A stretch of 64,000 nucleotides of DNA from Zobellia roscoffensis (GCF_015330165.1 NZ_JADDXT010000002.1:1300504-1364503); one strand, 5' to 3'. Shown: positions 51,269 to 61,088, numbered from the stretch's first letter. Made by a program: numbers and translations. Notes: generated from the sequence alone by a model not told the origin.

Positions 51269-53821
51269 TTAAGGTTTTGGGGTTAAAATTTGATTTTTAT
51301 AAGATTGTAGGTTTTTATGTACCTGTATAATTTTATAGTTGGTAGATAAAATTACAAAATTCTCATTCTCAATAAGGTAATCCTTGTTAAATTTTATAAG
51401 CTCTGCAAAGCCCAATGCATAATCTTTGGATTTAAAACCATGTACGACCACAAATTGGTCTTCTAAGGTATAGATATCTTTTGAAACAATATTCTTATAT
51501 CTCAAATCTATAATAGCATCTTCTAATGCCTTCTTTACCCTTTGTGCAATTTGGTCATTACTTCTTCTAAACGGAAAAACAACTTTCCAATTTCCAGTGC
51601 CTGAAGAACCAAGTTCTGTGGAAAAATCTTTAACGGCCAATTTAGGAAGCTGCTCAGCAACCATCTGCTCTGCCTTCTTACCTTCCGGATTGTTAGGGTA
51701 GGTTAGGGCTACATAGTTTAAAGCTTCTTCAAAAGGTTCAAACCCGTTTAATCTACCAATGGCGTTCGCCTTCAACATTTCAAACTTGGGAACGATTGGA
51801 TCACCAGTGTATTTTTCTATATTTTCTTCGGCTCCCGTTATGGTTGCCAAAAAATCTTGCTGCTTATACTTACGGTATAAAGCTGCGTAACGCGAATCTG
51901 GACTATCTGCATCATCTTCAAGAACAGCTCTTGGGTTTAGTATAATTTCCGCGTAGCGAGAATCGCCATGGTTACTTAGAATATTCTTTCTCATAGAAGC
52001 CAAAAGCGGACTACCTTCTTCTTCATAAATCTTGTATAGATTATATTTTGAAGGAAGTATCAAGCGTTCCTCAGGTTCAGAATCTAATACATTTTCCAAC
52101 TTTGCTGCTGCCAAAAGGTTCTCCTTGAATTTTTCCTTGTAAATCAATCCTAATTGGTAATTAGCAAAGTTTCTTTCACCTTTTAAACTGTCAATTACAG
52201 CAACATCTGTAGGTACTCTATCTAAATAATAATCAACAGAGAATTTTTCTTCTTCTCCAACATCACCAGAAATACTATCGGTTGAGACAATAGCTTCGTT
52301 ATCATCTTGTGACAAAGTTCTTTTTTTGTTGCTCCATCTCCAATCATCTTCCAACACTCTTTTACCCCATCTCTGGACAAAATCATTTTTGCCGAAACCC
52401 AAACTTTTTAGGTTATAAAAATAGAATTTACCCTGGTTCTCTTTACCGCCTTTACTTTTTGCGAACTCCGCAAAACCAGTAGCCAATCTTCTTTCTTCTT
52501 TCTTCGCAGCCGCATCTTTTGCCGCTTGCAATTCTGCTATATAATCTTCAAAATAAGCCGTGCGCTCTGCTAATGGTAAATTATATAATGTAATGATACT
52601 ATCTGTTTGATGCGCAATGTCTTCATATTTGATAACATCTTCAAGGTTATCTAATTTCTTCTTGGTAGACCTATACTTCTTTGTATTCTCTTCTAGGTTA
52701 GGTATAACACTATCATAGTAAGCTCCTGCCAGTTTATACTCATTACGGTCAAAATTATAAACGGCTAAATTCTCATAATTTAAGGCATTCAACTTAGGTT
52801 CGTTTTCCGTAGCGCGAAGTGACTTATTAAAATAGGTGATTGCCATACTATCATTCTCCTGCTCCAAATGGTACTCTGCCACTTGGCGAAAAATTATATC
52901 TAAAAATGGACGGTTTTCACGATTTTCCTCTAAATCTGTTAAATACTCCAACATCTCTTCACTATTCTCAGAAGTAATTTTGGTATTTCGGATTTTTTGA
53001 ATCTCCGCATTAATCATGTAAACACGAGGTGATTTTCTATTGAGGTCAATGACTTTGGTAAAGGCATAATTGGCACTATCCTTATGATTCATTTGATTGT
53101 ACAACTGTCCAATAATATAATAGTAACGGCCTCTTTCTTCGTTCTTCTTGGTGTAATGCGATGCTACTTTTAAATGCTGAACGGCGGTATCCAATACCTT
53201 TTCGTTGATGTAGGCTTGAGCCATCATGGCACGTGCATCTGCATATTCTTGATCAGATAGCTGTTCAAACTTTAAAAGCCGCTTTAAGTTTTTAATAGCC
53301 AACTCATCATTCTCAAGTCTAATGTTTACCTTCTCGCGCCAAATATGCGCTTCGTTCAGCTTATCACTATAATCATATTTTCTGATTATATAATTGAAAG
53401 CCTCAAGCGCTGGCATGTAACGTTGGTCAAAATACCGGGCCTTACCTAAAAGTAAAAACGCCTCATCTGTCTGTGGGTTCCGTTCCACATCTCTGATATC
53501 CATACTATGTTTTTGTATGGCTTTGGTGGCTTTCTCTTCGGCAATAATAAAATTAGGGTTATTATCCTCAGAATCTAGCTTTATATCTTCGGTTACTTCT
53601 AGACGCTCAATAGGTAAAACCTCCCAATAATCATCATGGTAATTAAGATTGAGCTCTGCCCTTCCTTCTTCAAAAGCGATGTTGCCATTGTACAATGTAT
53701 TGTACTTGGTGTTAAGCGCATGCCAATTACGATTGACGAATGCGTCTTTTTTGGTAGAACATCCGTTTAAAACAACGCCTCCCAGAATTGAAAATATGAT
53801 AAGTTTATAGTGCAGCTTCAA
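51269..53821 (-). CDS. sprE: type IX secretion / gliding lipoprotein SprE (PorW)
   Basis: The 850-residue lipoprotein has lipobox LNGC (Cys21), the characteristic start of the mature part (FVNRNWHALNTKYNTLYNGNIAFEEG), and many TPR-like repeats over ~100-450 (DEAFLLLGKARYFDQRYMPALEAF, YYIIGQLYNQMNHKDSANYAF). SprE/PorW links the T9SS motor to the outer-membrane translocon. The start codon is TTG at 53821; there is no alternative start before an in-frame stop. It heads the long minus-strand run into bactofilin and atp genes. Confidence 0.88.
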   Translation of the reverse strand: MKLHYKLIIFSILGGVVLNGCSTKKDAFVNRNWHALNTKYNTLYNGNIAFEEGRAELNLNYHDDYWEVLPIERLEVTEDIKLDSEDNNPNFIIAEEKATKAIQKHSMDIRDVERNPQTDEAFLLLGKARYFDQRYMPALEAFNYIIRKYDYSDKLNEAHIWREKVNIRLENDELAIKNLKRLLKFEQLSDQEYADARAMMAQAYINEKVLDTAVQHLKVASHYTKKNEERGRYYYIIGQLYNQMNHKDSANYAFTKVIDLNRKSPRVYMINAEIQKIRNTKITSENSEEMLEYLTDLEENRENRPFLDIIFRQVAEYHLEQENDSMAITYFNKSLRATENEPKLNALNYENLAVYNFDRNEYKLAGAYYDSVIPNLEENTKKYRSTKKKLDNLEDVIKYEDIAHQTDSIITLYNLPLAERTAYFEDYIAELQAAKDAAAKKEERRLATGFAEFAKSKGGKENQGKFYFYNLKSLGFGKNDFVQRWGKRVLEDDWRWSNKKRTLSQDDNEAIVSTDSISGDVGEEEKFSVDYYLDRVPTDVAVIDSLKGERNFANYQLGLIYKEKFKENLLAAAKLENVLDSEPEERLILPSKYNLYKIYEEEGSPLLASMRKNILSNHGDSRYAEIILNPRAVLEDDADSPDSRYAALYRKYKQQDFLATITGAEENIEKYTGDPIVPKFEMLKANAIGRLNGFEPFEEALNYVALTYPNNPEGKKAEQMVAEQLPKLAVKDFSTELGSSGTGNWKVVFPFRRSNDQIAQRVKKALEDAIIDLRYKNIVSKDIYTLEDQFVVVHGFKSKDYALGFAELIKFNKDYLIENENFVILSTNYKIIQVHKNLQSYKNQILTPKP

Positions 53822-54079
53822 AATTGTATATCTACGTACTTTACTCTAACTAAAAAAGAACGGGATTATTATGCAGTTGGTCGATAAAAAGTTTATCATT
53901 CGGGGTTTACGGAAGGAAAAAGAAAGCTTGGTAATAGCAAAAACGGCATTTTCATTATTAAGCCGACCTAATCATCATTTTAACTTAAAAACTCAAAACG
54001 AATTTTCTTTTTAACGGATTCAACTTTTCACAAAGTACGTGAAGTTTGCAGAAAGTAGAAAAACGGGAGTTCATTTTTC

Positions 54080-54097
54080 ACCGACTAAGCGGTCTGT
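54080..54097. promoter_or_regulatory. palindrome ACCGAC-N6-GTCTGT
   Basis: An 18-bp imperfect palindrome in a gene-free gap. Same design as 54205, 35601 and 35476. Confidence 0.35.
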
Positions 54098-54204
54098 GTT
54101 TCTTTATTTCATCGATAAGAACTCTGTTTTAAACCCCATTATCAGAAGTAAACAACACATTATCCGAAGTGTAATCTATTTTATTGAAGCCTCACAAAAG
54201 CTGA

Positions 54205-54222
54205 ACCGACCATGCAGTCTGT
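54205..54222. promoter_or_regulatory. palindrome ACCGAC-N6-GTCTGT (second site)
   Basis: An 18-bp imperfect palindrome 15 bp downstream of the ABC ATPase gene's stop codon. Confidence 0.35.
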
Positions 54223-54236
54223 TTTACAAAAAGGAA

Positions 54237-54965
54237 TTATGCCACTGGAACGTCATCTTTAAGCTCCTCTTCTCCACTAAAAAACAATTCCAATTCTTTT
54301 AAAGTGGCTTCTGAAGTTTCAATGTCTTTTACAATTTCACCTTTGTTCAACACCACAATTCTTTCGCACACCTCGGTTACATGAATTAGATCGTGGCTAG
54401 AGACTAAAACCGTAACCCCTTGTTTGGAAGCCAAATCTTTGATAATATTTTTAAGTCGAATCTGAGTTGTGGGATCTAAATTAGCAAAAGGCTCATCTAA
54501 AATTACCACTTCTGGATTGCCAATAAAAGATGCCACAATACCCGCTTTCTTTTGATTTCCTTTTGAAAGGTCTCTCAGGTATTTTTTTTGATTTAGAATT
54601 TCACCGTGAAAGAAGTCTTCAAAATTTGCAAGTAAAGCATCAACATCTGCCTTATTTTGATTTCGCAACTCCCCAATAAAATAGAAATACTCCTCTGGAG
54701 TCAAATACCCGATCAAAAAAGTTTCATCAATAAAAGACGAAGTGTGCTGTTTCCAAGTTTCGCTCTGGTCTACTTGTATCTCATTATTAATAATGTGCCC
54801 TGTGGTAGGCTGAATCAAATCTAACAAAAGACTAAAAAAAGTAGTTTTACCTGCACCGTTGTTGCCCACAAGGCCAAAACTTTGCCCTTTTGGAATTATA
54901 AGGTGTTCTAGGTTCAATACGGTTTTACCAACGTATTTTTTAGTAAGATTCTGTACTGTTATCAT
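54237..54965 (-). CDS. ABC transporter ATP-binding protein
   Basis: The 242-residue ATPase has Walker A GNNGAGKTT, the signature DLSKGNQKKAG, Walker B VVILDEPFANLD and the switch His in VSSHDLIH. The LSKGN-type signature fits exporters of the drug/bacteriocin (CcmA-like) group. It pairs with the DUF5687 membrane protein gene 35 bp upstream as the likely permease; the substrate is unknown. Confidence 0.9.
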   Translation of the reverse strand: MITVQNLTKKYVGKTVLNLEHLIIPKGQSFGLVGNNGAGKTTFFSLLLDLIQPTTGHIINNEIQVDQSETWKQHTSSFIDETFLIGYLTPEEYFYFIGELRNQNKADVDALLANFEDFFHGEILNQKKYLRDLSKGNQKKAGIVASFIGNPEVVILDEPFANLDPTTQIRLKNIIKDLASKQGVTVLVSSHDLIHVTEVCERIVVLNKGEIVKDIETSEATLKELELFFSGEEELKDDVPVA

Positions 54966-55000
54966 AATTAAGAAAATGTTCTTGTTTCAATTTAACGTCT

Positions 55001-56470
55001 CTAACTGTTCTGCTCTTTAAAGCCAGCAATCATTCCGTATTTTTTCTTTCTATACACCTTAGTAATCCTATCAAGTAAAATATCCTTAAAAGCAAACCCC
55101 AGCAAGCCGAATGCACTTAAAACGATTACAGCCACTTGAAACGACACGAGATAATTCAATAGCACAAAAAGTAGTATTGGAAGGCCAAACAAGGGAATAC
55201 CCACTAAAAATTGGGCGGCACCCATACCCTGCATATTACCCACAGCACTTTTATTAAGGTCAATACGCTTTTTGTTCATGGAGCCAAAAAATAAAACTAT
55301 TGGCACGTTTACACCTGCATTGTATAGCGCACAACTAAAATTTATGGCCAGGGCCTCCCACCCAAAATAAACATATGGAATAGATAGAAGAAACATAACA
55401 CCTACACTAATATATATTAAGCGCGCCTTTGATTCTAAATAGCTTCGTAACGGAATATTCTGAGACATCATCATACTGTAATAGGAGCTATCCCACGCAG
55501 GGATGAACTGTCCAAAATTCATTAAAAAGATTCCCGTCATAAAAACCCCAACAAAAACAAGCATTGGTGATGTATCTCCAAAGTCATCCATCGTATAAAA
55601 AAGAAGACCGTACAGAATCATGGCCAAGGACATAAAAACCTGAGTTTTGGTTCGTTTGTTGCGCCAAATCAGCTTTAAATCCAATTGTAAATACGGAGCA
55701 ATGTCACCAAAACGTTTGGTCCATGATAAATCTGATGAAGTTGCTTCTGTTTCCTTTTTCTTAAGCGTTGTATCTAGAAAAATTCGGTTTCTTAAGTACG
55801 AGTAGTTCATGTAATAGGCAGCAGCTGCAACACCTAAAGGAATTAGGGCGTAAAGTGGGTTTTCATATAAGGCATAAAAAATGGTTCCTGCATATTCTTT
55901 TATAGGAAGGATACCAAAATAATCCAAACCATAACAAGCCAACAAAAGAGTGCCGATCAAGACTAAAGCTTTATCACTCTTGTTCACTATAAAATTGACA
56001 TAATTAATACTGAGAACAATACCAATAATGCCCAATAACCAAAATAAAACGTTTTGTGGAGCATACCCTTTTATAAGTAGAACTACACTAAACGGAACAA
56101 AGAAAAACAAAGCCAAAAAATTATAAAAAGAAACTGCCGAACGTCCTAAAATATAATGGGCAATACTGCTTTTTTTGATAGGTAGTGTCAAAAACGGCTT
56201 AATATCCAATACGGGAAGCTTTTGCATAAAATAACGCAGAAACAACTCCCCCAACACCCAATACAAAAGATACTGGTTCAAAATAACCACTGGGTCCACA
56301 CTGGGTATTGTCTTTTTTAAAATAAAGAATAAGGTAGAGCCTAGAAAGGCTAACATTCCCATAAGATAGAGTGCAAAGAAACCCATTAGTATTTTAACGC
56401 CCAAGCTCTTACCCAGTGCCGAAGAACGAAAGAAAGATTTCCATTGCAGCTTAATAAAGCTTTTAAACAT
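55001..56470 (-). CDS. DUF5687 family membrane protein (ABC permease-like)
   Basis: The 489-residue inner-membrane protein has about 12 hydrophobic segments and the typical DUF5687 start (FKSFIKLQWKSFFRS). A central region (LDLKLIWRNKRTKTQVFMSL) resembles the start of the second half of a duplicated permease. Together with the downstream ATPase it forms a two-gene exporter-type unit. Function unknown. Confidence 0.83.
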   Translation of the reverse strand: MFKSFIKLQWKSFFRSSALGKSLGVKILMGFFALYLMGMLAFLGSTLFFILKKTIPSVDPVVILNQYLLYWVLGELFLRYFMQKLPVLDIKPFLTLPIKKSSIAHYILGRSAVSFYNFLALFFFVPFSVVLLIKGYAPQNVLFWLLGIIGIVLSINYVNFIVNKSDKALVLIGTLLLACYGLDYFGILPIKEYAGTIFYALYENPLYALIPLGVAAAAYYMNYSYLRNRIFLDTTLKKKETEATSSDLSWTKRFGDIAPYLQLDLKLIWRNKRTKTQVFMSLAMILYGLLFYTMDDFGDTSPMLVFVGVFMTGIFLMNFGQFIPAWDSSYYSMMMSQNIPLRSYLESKARLIYISVGVMFLLSIPYVYFGWEALAINFSCALYNAGVNVPIVLFFGSMNKKRIDLNKSAVGNMQGMGAAQFLVGIPLFGLPILLFVLLNYLVSFQVAVIVLSAFGLLGFAFKDILLDRITKVYRKKKYGMIAGFKEQNS

Positions 56471-56705
56471 AAGAAATAGATTACTGGTCTGGTAAGTTAG
56501 TATTTCTTGTAGTATGATTTGTTACAAAAAATTGAACATTTTATATTCTGGATACGTTTTTGCCTAAAACGCTACTTCCTATTTTAGCCCATCCTATTTA
56601 AACATTATACATCTTTACCTATTACGTGTGATGCCAATGAATTTAAAATACAACATTTAAGTTCCTTTTTTTATCATTTCCGTTTCAAATGGCTCTATCA
56701 ATGCT

Positions 56706-56713
56706 TATTTTTG
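56706..56713 (+). promoter_or_regulatory. -7 element of the reductase gene
   Basis: TATTTTTG matches TAnnTTTG exactly, 27 bp upstream of the ATG at 56741. It overlaps the in-frame TTG at 56711, which is therefore unlikely to be a start codon. Confidence 0.5.
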
Positions 56714-56740
56714 CCGTCACATTTGACTAAAAAAGATACA

Positions 56741-57790
56741 ATGGTGCATTTTCATTCCTTGACCGTAAAGCATATAAAACCGCTTACACCTAGTTCGGTT
56801 GCTATAACTTTTACCATACCTAAAGACCTTATACAAACTTTTGATTTTGTTCCCGGGCAATATATTACCATTAAAATGGAGCTCAAAGGCAAAGAGATCA
56901 GAAGGGCTTACTCTATCTGTTCTTCACCTAAAAGCGATTGTTTTACAATTGGCGTCAAGAAAGTTGATAAAGGCGGATTCTCGGATTATGCGCACACTAA
57001 ACTTAAAGCCGGTGATGTTTTAGAAGTAATGCCTCCTGAAGGTAGGTTTACTTTTCAGCCTACTGGGAAGGTCAAAAATATTGCCGCATTTGCTGCTGGT
57101 AGTGGTATTACACCTATCATGAGTATTGCAAAAGCAGTCTTGGCAGATAATCCTAAAAGTAAATTTGTTCTTGTCTACGGAAACAAGTCTCACCAAGAAA
57201 CCATGTTCTATACGGACTTGGCAAAACTAGAACTAGATTACGCTGGCAGATTCAAAGCCTATTTTGTAACTAGTCAAACCCAAGAAGATGATTCTCTTTT
57301 TGGCCGTATTGATGTGTCCACCGTTAATTATGCTCTTAAGAACAAGCATAAAGATGTAGATTTTGATGGTTATTTCCTTTGTGGGCCTGAGGCCATGATT
57401 CATTTGGTTTCCGATACATTACAGGAAAACAATGTACCAAAAGACAAGATACATTTTGAACTTTTTACGACTACCGAAATTTTGGATGAGATGCCTCAGC
57501 AAGCCGAAGGTAAAACTGAAGTTACCATTATGGTAGATGATGAAGAGTTTACCTTAACAATGGATAAAAAAGAAATTGTTCTAGATGCGGTTTTAAAACA
57601 GAATATTGATGCTCCTTATTCTTGCCAAGGTGGGGTTTGTAGTAGCTGTATTGCCAGGATAACGGAAGGAAAAGCCGAAATGGTAAAAAACCAGATTCTT
57701 ACCGATGGTGAAATTGCCGAAGGTTTGATTCTTACTTGCCAAGCGCATCCCACAACACCCACCTTAAAAGTAGATTATGATGATGTTTAA
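56741..57790 (+). CDS. ferredoxin-NADP reductase-like flavoprotein with 2Fe-2S domain (PaaE type)
   Basis: The 349-residue protein has the FAD domain (RRAYSICSSP, about 55-65), the NAD(P)-binding domain (AAGSGITPIMSI, about 112-123; YFLCGPEAMI) and a C-terminal plant-type ferredoxin domain with C-x4-C-x2-C (SCQGGVCSSC) and the fourth Cys in ILTCQAHP. This is the layout of PaaE, the reductase of phenylacetyl-CoA epoxidase, and of similar oxygenase reductases. No paaABCD genes are near, so it may serve another oxygenase. Confidence 0.88.
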   Translation: MVHFHSLTVKHIKPLTPSSVAITFTIPKDLIQTFDFVPGQYITIKMELKGKEIRRAYSICSSPKSDCFTIGVKKVDKGGFSDYAHTKLKAGDVLEVMPPEGRFTFQPTGKVKNIAAFAAGSGITPIMSIAKAVLADNPKSKFVLVYGNKSHQETMFYTDLAKLELDYAGRFKAYFVTSQTQEDDSLFGRIDVSTVNYALKNKHKDVDFDGYFLCGPEAMIHLVSDTLQENNVPKDKIHFELFTTTEILDEMPQQAEGKTEVTIMVDDEEFTLTMDKKEIVLDAVLKQNIDAPYSCQGGVCSSCIARITEGKAEMVKNQILTDGEIAEGLILTCQAHPTTPTLKVDYDDV

Positions 57791-57812
57791 ATGACATTGT
57801 TTTAAAAATAAG

Positions 57813-57849
57813 AAAAGCCGCAATTGTAATTTACAGTTGCGGCTTTTTT
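57813..57849. terminator. bidirectional terminator
   Basis: Stem AAAAGCCGCAATTGTAA pairs with TTACAGTTGCGGCTTTT; six T follow on the plus strand. It ends the reductase gene and overlaps the 3' end of the convergent patatin gene. Confidence 0.85.
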
Positions 57850-58616
57850 AATAACTCTTCTAATCGTCTAGATGTATTTTCATATCCTATGAGATATGCT
57901 TTTTCAATTCCCTTGCGGTCTAATACACCAATATGTTCTAGCTCTTTGAACTCCATTAACAAATCGCAAGCTTCAAGCTTTTTTCGATTGATAGCATAAA
58001 TCATGAGTCCTGTGACTCTACCTGCAAGTTGTAATGAGTTTTTAAGATGTTTTTTATTCAGCTCACTAACGACCGAAACATTACTACCAATAATATAGTC
58101 GGCTTTACCCATTAACGGTTCTAACGGAAAGTTATTCATAATACCACCATCGGCATAAAGCCCTCCATTCATCTCTACCGGACTAAAAACAGGAGGTAGG
58201 GCTGCAGATGCCAATAAAGGCCGAATGAGTTCTCCTTCAGAAAAATATTCAAGATCACCCTTTTCTAGATTGGTAGCGGTTACGTGCAATTTTTTATGGA
58301 GCGCTTCAAACGTATCATCAGGGAAAAAAGCTTTAAAAACATCAAAATACCTATCGGTATCTATAAAGCCCGGTTTTACAATCGTCAAGAAATTATACTT
58401 GAATAAAGGTGTTTCTTTAAAAAAAGCCATCATATCTAGCACCGAATTTCCGTTGGCATATAATGCCCCAACTAAAGCACCCACGCTACTACCACCAACA
58501 ACACTCGCGGTAATACCAAACTCATTCAAGGCTTGTATAAGACCAATATGCGCCATGCCACGCACTCCTCCGCCCGAAAGTACAAGTCCAATTGATTTTG
58601 TTTTTAAGTCATTCAT
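57831..58616 (-). CDS. patatin-like phospholipase
   Basis: The 261-residue protein has the oxyanion loop SGGGVRGMAHIG, the nucleophile elbow GGSSVG (Ser44) and the Asp of the dyad in ADGG (Asp156). It has no signal peptide, so it probably acts on the inner leaflet or on cytosolic lipids, as RssA/YchK-like proteins. Last gene of the minus-strand operon, 34 bp after the nucleoside hydrolase; its link to the transport genes is unclear. Confidence 0.9.
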   Translation of the reverse strand: MNDLKTKSIGLVLSGGGVRGMAHIGLIQALNEFGITASVVGGSSVGALVGALYANGNSVLDMMAFFKETPLFKYNFLTIVKPGFIDTDRYFDVFKAFFPDDTFEALHKKLHVTATNLEKGDLEYFSEGELIRPLLASAALPPVFSPVEMNGGLYADGGIMNNFPLEPLMGKADYIIGSNVSVVSELNKKHLKNSLQLAGRVTGLMIYAINRKKLEACDLLMEFKELEHIGVLDRKGIEKAYLIGYENTSRRLEELLKKPQL

Positions 58617-58650
58617 TCTAGATATTCTGAAAACTACCTTACGAAGGTAT

Positions 58651-59571
58651 TTATTTCAGAAGACTATTCATCAGTTTTTTGTGATAGTCTGGTACCACAT
58701 CGTAACAGTACTTCACGGGAGAACCTTCTTTTTTATCGCACAACAAATATGCTTTGAAAACTTCTTTGTTATTCTCTTTTACAGTATCGTCCGGGTGTAT
58801 CTCAAGACGGGCGTTCAGTTCTTCAGATATAATATCTTCTGGTGAAATAATATAATGGCTCGCCAGAACATCAAACGGATTAAAACCATCCGCCCCCTGG
58901 TCTACCCACTGCTTTAACCATGCTCTGGAAGCTTTTCCTAACCACTGATTGCCAGTATCACCTTTTTCCAAAGCATCCAAATCTTCTGCCTTAACCCATA
59001 CCTTGTTTGAAATTTCAAACGGACAAAGCGTAACGGGAATCCCATTTTCGAACATCAACCGAAAAGCATCATTATCCAAATCAAAATTAAGATCTTGAGC
59101 GTGATTGCCCTGATTTCCAATCTTAAAATAGTCTTTAGGGGTTCTACGACCGGCAACCAAAACCACTTCTAGAATCTGTCTTTTTAGTTCTGGGTATTTT
59201 AGAAGCAAAAGACCAACGTTGGTAGCGGGGCCGATAGCCATAATAACCAAAGGCTGTTTACGAAGTGATTCTGCCAACGCATCAACAGCTTCGTTACTTT
59301 CTACTGCTTTGAGGTTTATAGCTTCGCCAGCTCCTTTATAAACAGGTATTTCGCCAAGAGCAAACTCAGTACTCATTTTTTGGCTCAGCGGATATGAATT
59401 TTCAATAACCGTGTTTCCAAAAACAGCACTTATACCGCAAATTTCTATAGTATCAGCTTTCATCAATTGCAAAACGGCATACCCATCATCAACATCACAA
59501 TAACCCGCACGCTTTTCTCTCTTCATTCCCACAGAAAGATCGGTGTCTATCCATACTTTTTTCTTCGTCAT
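58651..59571 (-). CDS. nucleoside hydrolase (inosine-uridine type) with split Asp motif
   Basis: A 306-residue protein of the IunH/Rih fold, which cleaves nucleosides to base and ribose. The first calcium motif, normally DxDPGxDD, is split: IDTD (Asp9, Asp11), then an insert with KREKRAGYC, then DVDDGYA (Asp26, Asp28, Asp29). The C-terminal NFDLDNDAFR segment and the PATNVG motif are family-like. No signal peptide, so it acts in the cytosol on imported substrate. It lies 24 bp after the ABC ATPase gene of the same operon. Confidence 0.87.
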   Translation of the reverse strand: MTKKKVWIDTDLSVGMKREKRAGYCDVDDGYAVLQLMKADTIEICGISAVFGNTVIENSYPLSQKMSTEFALGEIPVYKGAGEAINLKAVESNEAVDALAESLRKQPLVIMAIGPATNVGLLLLKYPELKRQILEVVLVAGRRTPKDYFKIGNQGNHAQDLNFDLDNDAFRLMFENGIPVTLCPFEISNKVWVKAEDLDALEKGDTGNQWLGKASRAWLKQWVDQGADGFNPFDVLASHYIISPEDIISEELNARLEIHPDDTVKENNKEVFKAYLLCDKKEGSPVKYCYDVVPDYHKKLMNSLLK

Positions 59572-59595
59572 TCTATATAAATTATATTTTTTCTC

Positions 59596-60315
59596 CTATA
59601 TCAATCCGCCCCAAAAATCGATTTCATTTTGAACTCCTGTTTCCGGATCTTGAATAAAATCTTTCTTGTCTTCATACACCTTTAAAATTCCATCGTGCAT
59701 AAAACCGATTTGGTCCCCCATTAATACAGCTTCTTTTAAATCATGGGTTACAAAGAGTGAGGTGATTTTATATTCTGCAGTTAACTTCTTAAACAGTTCT
59801 TGCATACGTTGCCGGGTTCCGGTATCCAAACTACCAAAAGGCTCATCTAACAACAAAAGTGAAGGGTTAGTGCTAATCGCTCGGCCAAATGAAACTCGTT
59901 GCCGCTGCCCCCCAGAAAGCTCTGTAGGCATTTTATCCGCTTGGCCTTCTAGTTCTAAGCTTTGAAGCATGTGGTTAACCTCCTCCTTTATTAAACCTTC
60001 CGGTATTTTTTTTAATCGCAGTCCGAAAGCTATATTCTCAAAAGCATTTAAATGTGGAAAAAGCAAGTCTTCTTGATACAGATACACAATGTTTCTCTTT
60101 TCGGGTTTCACCGCAGTAATATCTTCTCCGTTCAATAAAATTTTTCCAGAATCAGGTGTTATGAGTCCACCTATGGTTTTAAGCATCGTAGTTTTTCCGC
60201 AGCCCGATTTTCCTAAAATACTTAATGTTTGCTTGCTTTCCAGAGAGAAATTAAGGTCTTTAACAACCTTTTCTTCTCCAAAACTTTTTATAACATGTTG
60301 TACCTCAAGAAACAT
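59596..60315 (-). CDS. ABC importer ATP-binding protein (YnjD/PotA-like)
   Basis: The 239-residue ATPase has Walker A GKSGCGKTT, signature LSGGQRQR, Walker B LLLLDEPFGSLD and switch His in FVTHDLKE. The TKTSLFVTHDL and LSGGQRQR patterns fit importers of the iron/polyamine/thiamine group. Its start overlaps the stop of permease 2 by one base. It should energise uptake of the ligand bound by the 61922 lipoprotein. Confidence 0.92.
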   Translation of the reverse strand: MFLEVQHVIKSFGEEKVVKDLNFSLESKQTLSILGKSGCGKTTMLKTIGGLITPDSGKILLNGEDITAVKPEKRNIVYLYQEDLLFPHLNAFENIAFGLRLKKIPEGLIKEEVNHMLQSLELEGQADKMPTELSGGQRQRVSFGRAISTNPSLLLLDEPFGSLDTGTRQRMQELFKKLTAEYKITSLFVTHDLKEAVLMGDQIGFMHDGILKVYEDKKDFIQDPETGVQNEIDFWGGLI

Positions 60316-61088
60316 TAGACTAATTTTTTAAATACATAACGCTTGTTAAAATACAATAAAACTACGGGTGGAAAAATCAACAAACAACAACTTAAGGCAC
60401 CATAATAATAGTTAGCTTCTTTAATAAATAGAAACACCTTGATTGTTAGTGTCTGAACTTTTCCTATGCCAATTATAGAAGTTAGCCCATACTCAAACCA
60501 AGAGATCAGAAACGTCTGAAAAAAGCAGATCAGAATTAGCCCTTTGGCCAAGGGCAAAACAACTTTGGTATACGTCTGCCATTTATTTCCACCTAAAGTA
60601 GTCACTAAGTCTTCATAGCTCTTTACCTTTTCGTTCCAGAAACTACTGAAAAAGAGCAGGGCATAAGGAAAAGCAATAATAAACTGTGCAACTACCACGC
60701 CAGTCATGTTACCAAACAACCCCATTTTTAGAAAGAAGAAACTAAGACATGCAGCAAAAACAACAGGCGCCAATATATATGGAAAATAAGCCAATAGCGT
60801 CAATGTCTTTTTCTTCGGATGATAAAAAACAGCCTTACTAATCAAAAACCCAGAAGTTGTAGAAAAAACCGCAACCGATAGTGAAATTAATAAAGAGGAA
60901 AAAAAGCTTGATAGCAATCCCGCTTCAGAACCAAAAACTGTAACCCAATTCTTGAAACCTAAATAAGACGGCCAAACATCAGGAAAACGCCATTCGGATG
61001 CCAATGATAGGAACACAAGGTACACAAACGGAAACAGGATTAACAGCACCGCCAAACTCAATATAAAGGGTTGCCAATTAATTCGCAT
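60315..61088 (-). CDS. ABC importer permease 2
   Basis: A 257-residue membrane protein with six hydrophobic segments and the EAA-type loop (YEDLVTTLGGNKWQTYTKVVLP) that contacts the ATPase. I start at the ATG at 61088, which overlaps permease 1 by 11 bp; a longer frame upstream lies mostly inside permease 1. It corresponds to the second half of E. coli YnjC, where both halves are fused. Confidence 0.9.
   Translation of the reverse strand: MRINWQPFILSLAVLLILFPFVYLVFLSLASEWRFPDVWPSYLGFKNWVTVFGSEAGLLSSFFSSLLISLSVAVFSTTSGFLISKAVFYHPKKKTLTLLAYFPYILAPVVFAACLSFFFLKMGLFGNMTGVVVAQFIIAFPYALLFFSSFWNEKVKSYEDLVTTLGGNKWQTYTKVVLPLAKGLILICFFQTFLISWFEYGLTSIIGIGKVQTLTIKVFLFIKEANYYYGALSCCLLIFPPVVLLYFNKRYVFKKLV

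Larger units (their letters stand above)
53822..54236. other. gene-free gap with two operator-like palindromes
   Basis: No gene is supported. It contains the upstream region of sprE (minus strand; a weak -7-like CAATTTTG overlaps the start) and two related palindromes, ACCGACTAAGCGGTCTGT at 54080-54097 and ACCGACCATGCAGTCTGT at 54205-54222, 125 bp apart. There is no clear terminator after the ABC gene ending at 54237. Confidence 0.45.
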
